Below are positions 54,288 through 64,000 of a stretch of 64,000 nucleotides of DNA, piece after piece. This DNA comes from Galdieria sulphuraria. Lineage: Eukaryota; Rhodophyta; Bangiophyceae; Galdieriales; Galdieriaceae. Position numbers and translations under genes: made by a program. A model generated the notes under the pieces. It searched no databases and was not told the origin of the DNA. It saw only the letters and a list, made by a program, of their open reading frames with translations. Location of the stretch: contig NW_005178422.1 of the NCBI RefSeq assembly GCF_000341285.1, forward strand, positions 43,230-107,229, read 5' to 3'. Position 1 is the stretch's first letter. Each line of letters opens with the position of its first letter.

Positions 54288-55926
54288 TCAAAGACTATGA
54301 TCTGTCGTTACTTCCTTCAGTGATTCGGAAGAGCGTTTCAGAGCTTGACGATACCAACGACGATGAATTTTGATAACTCTAAGAGGATATTCGAGTATTT
54401 CTGCTGTAAAATCAGGTGCATAAATTTCATCTAACAAAGCTCGAATTCCTAATAACGTCCATGGACCTACTTCTGAAATAAAGCCTTCAGAACCTGCTGT
54501 TATCTTAAGTTTACCATAAATAATTAAAATAGCTTCTACTGCAGGAACTCCTCTTTTGAAAACCAAATGCGCAACATTATTGGATGGACTCATTTCCCGA
54601 AACTCTTTTGTGTCCTCATGAAATTCCACTACTTGACAACTTTCCAACATGTGACGAAGAATATCGTAACTTATAATACTGGAAGAAAAAGCAGAAATAT
54701 TATGACATAAATAACTTGCCACTACAAGGACTTCATTGTGTGATAAACGATCCTCCAAGTGAGCACCAGAGTCAAACATCTTCAATACTTCCATATCTAT
54801 CTTTCTCTTCCTCCAAACTTTCTCTTCCGTTGCATTGTTTGGATAAACCTAAAATAAACAATTTGAGTCATTCAAACATACAACAACAATAACATACGTC
54901 TGTTTCATCCACAATCTCACTTCCAATTATTTCTTCAATGACATCCTCTAACGTAACTATTCCAATATTTTGATAGAAAGGATCTGTAGGTCCTTCATTA
55001 TTGACTTTGTATACGACTGCCAAGTGCCCACGTCCACTCTTAAACTCTTTCAACATGACGTCCAATGTTGTTTCATGAAATACAAACTGAATTTCTCTAT
55101 GAAAGAAAGATAATACCGTCTTCAAAGTTATATCATCGTCTGGGTCAATGAGTACCAAATCTTTGGTAAATAGAATTCCGATGATATTATCCTTTGTTCC
55201 TGAATAAACGGGAATCCTGGAGTGGCCAGATTGGAATATTAACGTCAAAGTCTTAAAGTTGAGATGTGAATTTTCATCCAACATGAAAACTTTTTCTAAA
55301 GGAGTCATTATTTCTTCTACTTTCTTTTGTGCAAACTCCAAAGCACTACCCAATAACTCAGTCTCTTCTGGTGAAAGACCAGGAACACTTCCATCAGTTG
55401 TATCTTCTAAATTAGGTCCGTGCATCTTTACTAGAGACTTTAATTGACGTTTAGAATATCTATGTAAAGGCTCTCTTCCCAAGAACCAGTCTAAAATCCT
55501 GGAAGTGGGATAACTCAATGGAAAGAATAACAAAATAAAAATACGAACAATAGGCACTGTATAATATCCAACTTTGAGACCATAACGATGACATACAGAT
55601 TGCGGTATGATTTCCCCCAATACTAGAATAGCTAAAGTTGAAACTACAAAACCTAAAATGCCACCGACAATATCTGCCCATAAAATGGATAAACCAGAGT
55701 TCACTGCAGTGTTACCAATAAGTAAAGTACAAAGTAATAAATTCCCTTTCTTTCTGACGGGATATATTCTTTTTGCACACTTTGCTTCTTCTTCGTCTTC
55801 TGATTCTTGTGCCAACTGAAGGTCTACGAGGTCCAAAGACATGAGTCCCAAAGTTAGTCCAGCAAATAAACCCGATAGGAAGACAAGACAGACTGCTATG
55901 ACAATTCTCCACCATTCTACATTCAT
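54288..55926 (-). CDS. CNNM/ACDP (DUF21-CBS) putative Mg2+ transporter or regulator
   Basis: Exon 1 55926-54898, a 49 bp intron (GTATGT...TTTAG), exon 2 54848-54288; 529 residues. A DUF21 membrane domain (about 1-175) has four hydrophobic segments and the motifs FAGLTLGLMSLDLVDLQL, LGEIIPQ and PLSYPTSRILDWFLG. A CBS pair follows (about 200-340): MTPLEKVFMLDE, SGHSRIPVYSG, ILFTKDLV and IGIVTLEDVIEEIIGSEIVDE. Exon 2 encodes a CNBH-like domain as in animal CNNMs, with two beta-rich stretches ending in LLGIRALLDE. CNNM/CorC proteins mediate Mg2+ export at plasma or vacuolar membranes. It opposes the SMYD gene head-to-head. Confidence 0.88.
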
Positions 55927-56034
55927 TAGTTTTAGCGATTGAATACTATTGTGGTTGAATGTGAGAACTTGTCAACTTGGAATGAATCAACGACATGATA
56001 ACCAATCCACTCTTGTAAAAGATTATCGTTGATC

Positions 56035-57617
56035 ATGCAACTAAACCAAACGCAATGTAAAGGAATGGGTCTCTTTGCAACCAAGCCTTATGAAGTTGGA
56101 AACAGTATTCTTGTAGAAGAGGCTTATTCATGGGTAACTTTTCGAGACAATGGTCCAAATATTTGTCATACCTGCTTCAAGTTCAGTAAGTCTTTAAAAA
56201 AGTGTAGTCAATGTAAGGTTTCTTCTCCATTCCACTAAACCCGACTCTCAAATCGGTAAATAGGTAAATTTGCGAGATACTGTGGATTGGATTGTCAAAA
56301 GAAGGCTTGGAAAGAGAACTCTCATCGGTGGGAGTGCAAAGCTATTGCCTCTTCCGTGGAAGCGAAAATTCCAAGTATCGTTCGTTTGGCAGCTCTCTTT
56401 TTGTTCCGCGCATTGAATTCCAACGATAAAGATATCAGATTGGTAGACCGTTGTCGTTCTTTTCCTTATTCTTATTCTAATATGGACAGCAGAAGTGATG
56501 AGAATGATGTGGATGTCTTATCTCGCCAGCGTGTGGATTGTTTAGTTGAAGATCTTCTTCGTTTTATTAGGCTCAGTCATTATCCTCAACATGAAGTTTC
56601 GGAATTATTTGAAGACAATTTTGTAGCCTCCTTGATTCGTATGTTAGAGATGAACGCACACACTATTTATGATAGTGAATTGAATACTTTGGGCGTTGGT
56701 TTCTTTCCCAAAGCTTCTTTCATGAATCATGATTGTCGACCTAATTGTGTTGCATTATTTACTGGAGGTTTGTTTATTCTTGAGTCACAAAATAGATGTT
56801 GTATTTATCTTTTCAAGGTTTTCATAGTGTTTCAGGCAAACCTATATCTATACATATTCGTTGTATTCGTCCCATAGAAGCTGGTGAAGAAATAGTTATT
56901 AGTTATTTGGATGTTTGTTTATCTTGGATGGATCGTTTGGAATGGCTTAAAGAGCACTATCAGTTTGAATGCTGTTGTTCCCGTTGTAAGGAGGAATCTT
57001 CGCTGACGATTCAACAATACAGTGAGAAGTTGGTCGATTGGAAGTCAGACTGGAAATTTATGAATCGAATGATAGTCCTTTCCGAACGAGAGGAACGTGC
57101 CAGTAATATGTTGAGAAGCTTTGAATATATGAATGAGGTATTGCAATGATTCTTTTTTATATTTTTGTGCGATGACTCAAATTTGTATTATTAGGCCTGG
57201 GATAAATGTTGTTTATGTATTCAGACATTATATCCCAACTCTCCCATATTTCATTGGAAGCAAATACAAATAGCTTCTCGACTGAGTTATCTATGTATCG
57301 TATTGAAAAAATATTCACAAGCAACAGAATATCTTGAATTGTATATGAAGTTGATCAGAGATAAACCTGAATGGAATTACTTTCCAACGGTAGCTCTTGA
57401 AATGTTGAAACTGGGAAAGTTGTATGCCTATTTAGGGAATTTGGCATCAGCAAAGAAGTATTTGGAAAAGGCAAAACGTATTTACGCAAACCTTGTCGTA
57501 AAGGAAGATCCAATTTATCAAAATTGTGAGAAGGCTTTGTACAAAGTTAGCATTGAATATGATTGGATTGTGCAGCAGGCAGAAAACGATGTTGATGGGC
57601 AACTCGGAATTGCTTAA
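56035..57617 (+). CDS. SMYD-type SET/MYND lysine methyltransferase
   Basis: Four exons: 56035-56212, 56264-56767, 56818-57137 and 57195-57617, introns 50-57 bp; 474 residues. SMYD proteins methylate histone and non-histone lysines. MYND zinc finger: CHTCFKF...CSQCKFARYCGLDCQKKAW...HRWEC (about 45-95), completed only by splicing exon 1 to exon 2. SET core: GVGFFPKASFMNHDCRPNC (NHxCxPN), then GEEIVISYLDV and the post-SET cysteines CCCSRC. The exon 2-3 join (ALFTGGFHSVSGKPISIHIRC) restores the SET strand lost in a read-through. The C-terminal TPR-like hairpins (YSQATEYLELYMKL) are family typical. It starts 108 bp from the CNNM ATG. Confidence 0.88.
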
Positions 57618-58192
57618 TGGAAGCTGTTATGAAATGGGAACTAGAAGTGAACATATTTATGACTATTCAATTTGCAAAATAATCACATTTTATATATGAA
57701 TGAATGAGCAAAATGGTGATTATTGTGTGCAGATACAAAATACGCGGTTGGAGTTTTAAGAACACGAGAGAGTCGTTGATCTTCTCATCGAATGAGAAAT
57801 GTTGAAGAGTCTATCAAGTCTCTCTGTCATAACATACCATAATACTCCGCAATGTACACTTCTAATAACATACAAATCCTTGTAGGGGAAAGTTACAGAT
57901 GCAATTCAATGAGTGTCCAAAGTCATTCCCATCTTAACTTCTTGAGCTAGTCTTTGCGTAGAAATGTTTTGTTATCTCCATAGATGAATTTCCTTACTTT
58001 TACCCAATTGTATAGGTTTTGTTTCCTATTCTAACAAAAATTGTAAGCATTGTGCCACTTATTGTTTTCTATGTATGCAGAACTTTCATTCTTTATATTT
58101 ATTCTTGTCGTTGTGCACAATCCAAAACACTCGTCTAAAGTCTTTATGTCTTGCCAATCTATTGTTATGACAATCTAATATCTATCATATAT
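57618..58192. other. Intergenic region between convergent genes, nothing recognised
   Basis: About 575 bp between the SMYD-type and WDTC1-like stop codons. Long for convergent genes here, where gaps of 10-170 bp are usual. All six frames are broken by stops, and I found no RNA gene or repeat. It may hold long 3' UTRs or an unrecognised non-coding RNA. Confidence 0.4.
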
Positions 58193-60863
58193 TCAATGGA
58201 GAGTACAAACCCCTCCTCCATATCGAATACGCTGATCTTCTGGGGCCAAAATACTGCCAAGCATTTGAAGGAAAAACTGGAATTGGTCTATTTCAGCACC
58301 ACTATACATAAAACATGAATAGTGCAAGTAACTTACTTGCGTCCCAACGATGTCTTGTGGTCTTCCTCTGATTTCATTCAACTTGTCAACATTAGATTGC
58401 ATTAGTTTCTCCATTTCATCTTCATCGATATTGTTATGACAAGCACTAGGCGACCATAACTTGATATTACTCTCAATACCACTTGTCGCTATAAGAGGTT
58501 GGTATGGATGTGGCTAAATATAGAAATCAATATTCATAAGGAATCTTTTAAAAAGAAAACAAACATACCAAAACACAATTCACTGCATCTGAATCAGCTT
58601 TGTAGGAACCCAATAACATACCGCTGTCCAAACTCCATACATAAAAATGGCCTAAAATATTCAAGCCAATACATAAACTCTCAATTGCCCAAACCATACC
58701 ATCATCACTTCCAGATAACACACAAGGATACTTTCCTGAAATAAAATTGACTTCTTTGATATCCGTATTTACACTCAAATGTCCAAGAAATCTTCTATGA
58801 TAGCACAGTCGACTACTTCTATCTCTTAAACTCGGTAATGTGGAATAAACAACACTTTCTTTCATCGTTAGCATAGACGTGTGAACAGACTGCACAAGTG
58901 TTTCCTCTCGTTCTTCTTCACGCCTGCGTATGCTTGCATCTTGTAAAAGCTCTGCAACTTCCTATAGCTACAAGTTGATTGCCTCTTCCTAAATGTTAAG
59001 GTAAGACATACCTTTCTTAACTTTTGAGACAAGCTGTACAATTTGTGCATCATGATACCAATCCAATAATGCATAAAATCATAAACATGCTGTTTGGTCA
59101 ACAATAGAGTATCACGAGTCAGTCTTATTCCAATAGTAGACCACCATCTTTCCAAAGGAAAAGTCTCCTCCAATTCATCAAGTTCAGTTACAAACTTGGT
59201 TTGCTGATCTTGCACTCTTTTCAGAATATCATTGACATTTTCCTGATATTACAACAACATTAAACAACAATAAGAGTCGACAATTATACAAACCTCCATA
59301 TCACTACTAACAGAACGAGCAAATTTTAGATGCTGAAGAATATATCGAAGATCCAACAACCCCCAACAAAAAGGAAAAACAATATGAGGAGAAATAAGAA
59401 GAGCAGGTTGGTCTGTTACATTTGAATTCTTCTGCTCACGTAAATTTTTCAAGTCAGGAAATGCAGCATCGATATCTCCTGGCCATCCTCTCAAGCAATA
59501 AAGAATCCAACTAAAAAGCCTAAGCATGTGCAACTAAGCTGTCAATACATACACTTACCGACAAAGCATAAGTTGATTCCAATAATAAATATCGCAAGCT
59601 TTTGATATCCAAATGAGAGCTTTTCCAAATTGGTCCTATCCAACTATTTGGTTATTTTCATACATTTTCTAATACAACATACTTTGTTGAAGTATTCATA
59701 TGCCAAAAGCAAATCATGAAACACACGACGCAAATTTCTTAAAGTTGGACTCTGCTGTCTTTCTGGTGCAAAATTGAACTGTTCTTCCACAGTTTCTAGA
59801 CTCGTTATATTTTGAGTAGAGAATACATAAATGCCTTCATAGCAATATGATGCTGCAATTGCTGTGCCTGATTCATTGAAACAAGAGAAAGTGCTGAAAG
59901 GAAGCCTCTCATATCTCAAATGTGACTAGAATGAATTCAAAAAATGACAAATAATGATAATGATCCTTGATAGTTTCCTTACTGGACAATAGTTCGCTTT
60001 GGGTCTATCAAATGACATTCGTCTATCGTAAACATAAATATAAGGATCTAAACTAATGAATGAAATCGAGTCCATCAGGAAAAAGCTACTAACCGTTACA
60101 ACTAACGACCAACTCAAATGGAAAGTTAGGATTCAACATTGCGCTTTTAACCATAGTACGGGAAATCTATAGAACGACAATATAAATACGATTCGACAAT
60201 ATAACTTTAACAATCTGTCCAATACCTCGACAACTTTTACGGGATCCTCAGGTGTTCGAAGATCTATCTGATAAACTCTGCCATCTTCTGAAGCACTAAA
60301 TATCAAGTTGGGGTTTCGTCTCTCAACATCAATGGTCTTTACACGGTCCTCATGCACTTCAAAAAGTTTTTCCGGTCGACCATCTAGAGAAGAAACTCTT
60401 ACAGTACAATCCATTGCACCGCTTGCCAATAGTCTATCATTGGTGCAGGGTATAAACCTTACCTAGAAAGAAACAATGAAAAGAGGGTTTCTTCAATAAG
60501 AGAAGTCTTACTCCAAAAATATTTCTATCATGTCCAGTTTCAACTTGGTCTCTTAAGGTTCCCTCGGCTACATCCCACACGAGTAGTCGACAATCATCTG
60601 AACCTGACAGCAACAGAGAGCCTTCCTCATTGAAGGACAGTCTATTGACACAACCGCTATGGCCCTTCAAAGTAGCTATGTTTTCCAATTTTTGAAAGAA
60701 TGAAGAATGGCTCTATCGTTATTGGTGATTGGTATGGTCAACGAAAACGGAAACCTATTGTTACCAGTATGTTGTCCAACTCCCAGTAATTCCTCTTACA
60801 AACAAAACGTTCTCTGTAGTCAATCAAAGCGGATAAAGAAGTCACACAGGGAAGAAGACTCAT
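58193..60863 (-). CDS. WDTC1/DCAF-like WD40 and TPR protein (CUL4-DDB1 receptor type)
   Basis: Thirteen exons: 60863-60765, 60712-60512, 60462-60226, 60166-60094, 60047-59983, 59925-59683, 59635-59559, 59510-59294, 59242-59012, 58961-58700, 58651-58569, 58513-58337 and 58276-58193; introns 46-60 bp; about 682 residues. Exon 1 supplies the ATG and the RERF..R..YWELDNIL segment before LKGHSGCVNRLSF, matching the WDTC1 N-terminus. WD repeats: SGSDDCRLLVWDV, SASEDGRVYQID and VYDRRM (DWD-box-like). The middle is helical. The C-terminal repeats RRFLGHLSVNTDIKEVNF, SGSDDGHFYVWSL and PHPYQPLIATSGIESNIKLWSP are the family's ending. WDTC1/DCAF9 recruits substrates to CUL4-DDB1 ubiquitin ligases. It is the most intron-dense gene here. 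Confidence 0.85.
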
Positions 60864-61376
60864 TGAAGTTCAACAATCAAAAAGTTCAAACCAAGCAAGC
60901 AACTTTTTTAGCAGGCCTTTTGAAAACAGGTCAACAGTAATGTAAGAATGCAACAGGTCACCACCAAAAAGGTTTTCATTCTTGGCATTTTGAAACATTT
61001 GGAGAGTTATCTTTACAAGCTATTTATAACAACAAAAATATGTTGCTTTGATATATACTGTTGTTTAGAAACTTCGAGTTTCTCATTTTGCTACAAGTAA
61101 AATCAACAAAAACTTGTTGGGTGTAAGACGAATAATCAATTTGGTCCATTGAAAAAGAGTATTTTGATATTCAGTGACACTTTGAAAAATCATTCATACA
61201 AACAACGAAGTTTTATAAAAGACCAAACTTAGAAATGGGAACAAACCAATGAATGAGTTATAGTTTTAGAAATATCAATAGAATAGAAAAAGTTTATCAC
61301 AAGTCATTGATCGATTCGAGTATCACTTTATTATTGACATGCACTAGTAATATTTTAGACATTTCCAAAAACAGTC
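60864..61376. other. Intergenic region upstream of the WDTC1-like gene
   Basis: About 500 bp, AT-rich, with frequent stops in all frames. It should hold the WDTC1-like promoter. No gene or RNA is recognised. Confidence 0.4.
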
Positions 61377-61730
61377 ATGGATACAAAAAGCCGTGAACAA
61401 AAAGTATATCTATACAGAACTCTGCAGAAACAACCACGAGGACAAATTATCGTCTTTAGTGAGACAAAACTCAACTGGTCAAGGTGTTCCACTTTGACGT
61501 GCATCTTTATAGTTCTGTTGTTGAAGCCTTTGTCTCACGTCAACTCTATGCTTCTCATCCAATCTCCCAATTACTCAACAGACGTTTGTGTTTTCTCCTA
61601 GGAACTTGAATACCTCTCTTACTTTGTGGGTTTGTTCCACAAACTTGACGAAATGAGTGGATTCTTGTATTCTTTGAAGGAATCAACACGATGGCTAGCA
61701 GCAAAGAATTGTATGAAGAACATAGTATAG
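61377..61730 (+). CDS. Candidate small two-exon gene, unknown function
   Basis: An ATG at 61377 opens 54 codons. A possible 63 bp intron (61539-61601, ending TTTTCTCCTAG) leads in frame to 61602-61730, giving about 96 residues. The second exon looks coding: ELEYLSYFVGLFHKLDEMSG and onward forms an amphipathic helix rich in Leu, Phe and Lys, free of stops, right after a good acceptor. The donor GTCAAC is weak, and other frames of exon 1 are also partly open, so the 5' half is uncertain. I recognise no family. Confidence 0.3.
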
Positions 61731-62713
61731 GCACTTGGAAAATCAAAACTTGAAAAACTGCACTAGTGCTCGTATATAATATTGCTAGTTACTGCTTTGT
61801 GAAAGAATGAAAACAAAGAGAGCATACTTTGTTGCATAGTTGACTGCAAATACTTCAATTGTATTTTCAAGTATAAAAGGGGTTGACAATTTTATCGTGT
61901 CTGAAGTTGCCATGTACACGAAACTTTTCGTCTCCTTTTGATTTATCCTACATTTCACTAGAAAAGAAGCATCTTTACAGCAAAAACTCTCATTCATTTT
62001 ATGATTGTTGTGGGAAATCTACTATTTTTGTTGTCAAGAAGATGTTGTTCAAATTAACTGGCAGCTTAACTTTTGCAACCATTGAATATTGAGACAGCAT
62101 GTGATCTATTCTAATGATTGGTTTTCAGGAGACATAAGATTTGAAGAAAATCGTTATTCTCTATATAATCTTGCAATAGAATCGTCAACAGACATTAGAT
62201 TATTTCCCCATATAGAGCCTTGAGATTGATCCCTTGAAAATAGAATTGACGATTTGACAGAGGTTGAAAACTTTTAAAGTGATTAGGTCGGTTGTCATCC
62301 ATAGGGTAACAATTCAGAACCAGAAATCTATTGTGAGCATATCATATCCTCAAATATTTGCATTTCATTAGAAGATACGGCATAAATGAATAGACATTCA
62401 ATAGAAATCTTTGTCTCCAAATAAGAAATGTAGAAGAAATCATTTTGGATAATATCAACGCTTCCCAGCAAAGTTCAATGGAACTTTCATCTTCCCTCAG
62501 TATGATCAAATAATCTTGCTCTTTGAATATAAAGATGATTAGAATTTTAAGAAAACTTTGATGTAAATGAGTTGAATAGTTCTAAGACACAACACGATGT
62601 CCTGAAATATGGTGAGTATCGATTTCATATCAATGTAACTAGCATCAGGTAGTAAGAGCTTTCTCCAAACTTTATTTTGTCTTATCACACAACACAATAA
62701 AACACAAATACGT
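61731..62713. other. 1 kb gene-poor stretch, nothing recognised
   Basis: AT-rich sequence with stops in every frame and no recognised RNA, repeat or regulatory motif. The part next to 62714 is the 3' flank of the last gene. A 70-codon minus-strand frame at 62539-62751 has no domain and overlaps that gene's end, so I do not call it. Confidence 0.35.
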
Positions 62714-63988
62714 TCAGAGTTTGAAATGAGAAAACTCTTCAGTAATGCCAATAAGCAGTTTGGATGTTACGATGGGATCAGTTATACCCATGCGAAGTAA
62801 TGAATCTTCATCGAGTCTGGAAAGCGAAACTCTGCCAAATCTTGAAAGTTTCCTAAAGCAAACGGAAAATTCTTCTTCAGAAAGACCACAACGTTCTCTT
62901 AAGAAAGTATTCCAATCAAATGACGAAGACAAAGAACTGGATGCTGCAACCCTTTGTTCGCTTCGTGTATCTTCTTCTTCCACTTGCATAGCACTTTGAA
63001 GCTCTTCCACTTGCATCCTATTCTCCTCATTGGTTCTCGGTCTTATATTTCGAGCTACTCTTAAAGTAACATTTGACTGCGCAGCTTCCAAAGGCGAAAC
63101 ATATTCATTGGACATCGACTCAAAGAGAGTTTTGCACCATACTGAAAAGTCTTTAATGAACTCTCCTCGGCTTGCCTCGCCAATTTTCCTCAAAATTTCG
63201 TAATTTTTTATTCCCAAAAATCGTTCAAGGTTCCTTTGGGAAACAATTACCAGTTGCAGACATGATCGACTACTTTCACTCAAAGTTGACCTCAAAGAAT
63301 GTTTAGTAACCAAATAACTTACATCTTCAACAATATTTTGTTCTTCAACAGAGAAACCCACAGATCGATCATAACTAGTACAAACTACCACCACAAACTG
63401 AAAACAAAGTTGAACAGATGAAAGAGATTCGTCATTCAAAACGGAAACAACTCCCTTAAAAAATTGTTCTGATTCCTCCTTAATATCGCTTTTCGAAAAT
63501 CCAGTTTTGTGATAAAATTTGAATGAAAATCCAACAACATAACGTGTTTGTCCATTCTGGAATACAACATATGCATCAGGGCCACTCGAATTGCCCTCCT
63601 TTGGAACAAAAATACCACAACATTGTAAATATTTTCTATAATAGTCAGAAAATGAACCAGGGACATCTCTCAAGATGGGTATATCATAAGATTTTGTTGA
63701 TTCCATAGAATAAGAAATATTGTCCTGTTCAATAAAGGAATCCTGGAAAATTCCTGGAATAGCAGAATGTACAATAGGCGAGGAATTAGAATGAAGAAAA
63801 GTTAATAAGCGAAAGCGAAAGATCTTCATAAATATAAATTCAAAGAAGACTCCTTTTGCTGTTGCAATGTCGGAAATATAACTAAACGGAGATAAAGGAA
63901 AGAATTCACTAGCCTCACGGAAAAATTTATAGCTGCTATGAGCTCGCAATATAAATTCACAACAACCAATCTTGAATTCGGTGCCCAT
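62714..63988 (-). CDS. Protein with degenerate PD-(D/E)XK-like core and C-terminal SAM-like domain, 5' end uncertain
   Basis: At least 424 residues from an ATG near the right edge; the frame stays open to the edge, so more N-terminus may lie outside. Residues 95-230 contain GPDAYVVF...RYVVGFSFKFYHK, shaped like a PD-(D/E)XK nuclease core (PD, strand, then x-x-K), but the acidic residue before the Lys is Ser, so it would be degenerate. Hydrophobic strands FQFVVVVCTSYD follow. This layout recalls Crinkler/RHS-type host and effector proteins, a weak resemblance. Residues about 362-420 (FLRERCGLSEEEF...LDEDSLLRMGITDPIVTSKLLIGI) match a SAM domain, usual for protein-protein or RNA contacts. No definite family. 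Confidence 0.5.
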   Translation of the reverse strand: MGTEFKIGCCEFILRAHSSYKFFREASEFFPLSPFSYISDIATAKGVFFEFIFMKIFRFRLLTFLHSNSSPIVHSAIPGIFQDSFIEQDNISYSMESTKSYDIPILRDVPGSFSDYYRKYLQCCGIFVPKEGNSSGPDAYVVFQNGQTRYVVGFSFKFYHKTGFSKSDIKEESEQFFKGVVSVLNDESLSSVQLCFQFVVVVCTSYDRSVGFSVEEQNIVEDVSYLVTKHSLRSTLSESSRSCLQLVIVSQRNLERFLGIKNYEILRKIGEASRGEFIKDFSVWCKTLFESMSNEYVSPLEAAQSNVTLRVARNIRPRTNEENRMQVEELQSAMQVEEEDTRSEQRVAASSSLSSSFDWNTFLRERCGLSEEEFSVCFRKLSRFGRVSLSRLDEDSLLRMGITDPIVTSKLLIGITEEFSHFKL

Positions 63989-64000
63989 ATCAATCCCATC

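Noticed and set aside
56213-56263. Donor GTTTCT at 56218 for the SMYD first intron
   Set aside because: It breaks the frame. The GTAAGG donor at 56213 restores the MYND cysteines exactly.
59636-59682. 39 bp intron with exon 7 starting at 59643
   Set aside because: The 47 bp alternative is the normal length and gives a better helical reading (FGKALIWISKACDIYYWNQL).
1-64000. Bacterial operon, prophage, CRISPR or mobile-island interpretation
   Set aside because: Spliceosomal introns throughout, alternating gene strands and eukaryotic families rule these out; no direct repeats with spacers or integrase genes were seen.

Overview
This is nuclear DNA of a unicellular eukaryote, most probably the extremophilic red alga Galdieria (Cyanidiophyceae). 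The evidence is an AT-leaning composition, dense genes on both strands, and very short introns. Nearly all introns I could place are 46-64 bp, start GTAAG/GTGAG/GTATG/GTTTG and end in AG. The gene set is eukaryotic (CCDC130, SIRT1-type sirtuin, Piezo, MAN2C1, SMYD, WDTC1, COX10, anamorsin), with nucleus-encoded organellar factors and two sugar-porter paralogues. The species call is inference. I saw no operons, tRNAs, rRNAs, CRISPR arrays, transposases or viral genes.

Layout. 0-2.5 kb: the 5' part of an unknown minus-strand gene, a splicing-linked CCDC130/Saf4 gene and a one-repeat MYB factor. 2.5-4.1 kb: no recognised gene. 4.1-7.6 kb: a possible Pol I factor (TAF1C/Rrn6-like), a small KxDL (BORC-type) gene and a membrane protein with two DUF1475-like units. 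7.6-16.2 kb: two MFS sugar porters flanking a GT90 glycosyltransferase and a protein joining an AT-hook/bZIP-like basic region to STAND-type winged-helix and TPR-like regions. 16.5-22.1 kb: a PhyH dioxygenase, a Sip5-like RING protein, an organellar IF-3 in four exons and COX10. 22.1-30.2 kb: a BAR plus auxilin J-domain protein, RPP38, a sirtuin and MAN2C1. 30.4-33.3 kb: a PPR protein and a SUMO protease. 33.7-42.8 kb: one 12-exon PIEZO channel of about 2,830 residues. 43.3-49.95 kb: a Cys-rich protein, a tiny candidate gene, anamorsin, a RING protein, ClpP, organellar RF1 and a type II membrane protein. 50-57.6 kb: a CDP-alcohol phosphotransferase, a nuclear SecA, a CNNM protein and a SMYD-type protein. 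58.2-60.9 kb: a 13-exon WDTC1/DCAF-like gene. 60.9-64 kb: a gene-poor stretch with one candidate small gene, then a protein with a degenerate nuclease-like core and a C-terminal SAM-like domain that reaches the right edge.

How the genes relate. Most are independent housekeeping genes. One theme is organelle biogenesis: IF-3, RF1, ClpP, SecA, COX10 and the PPR protein. Another is compact head-to-head pairs with 37-110 bp between start codons. The most notable items are the BAR-auxilin fusion, the transcription factor with STAND-like C-terminal parts but no NTPase, a full-length Piezo in a unicellular alga, a nuclear SecA where the plastid is expected to encode its own, and an anamorsin gene whose intron cuts an Fe-S cysteine motif.
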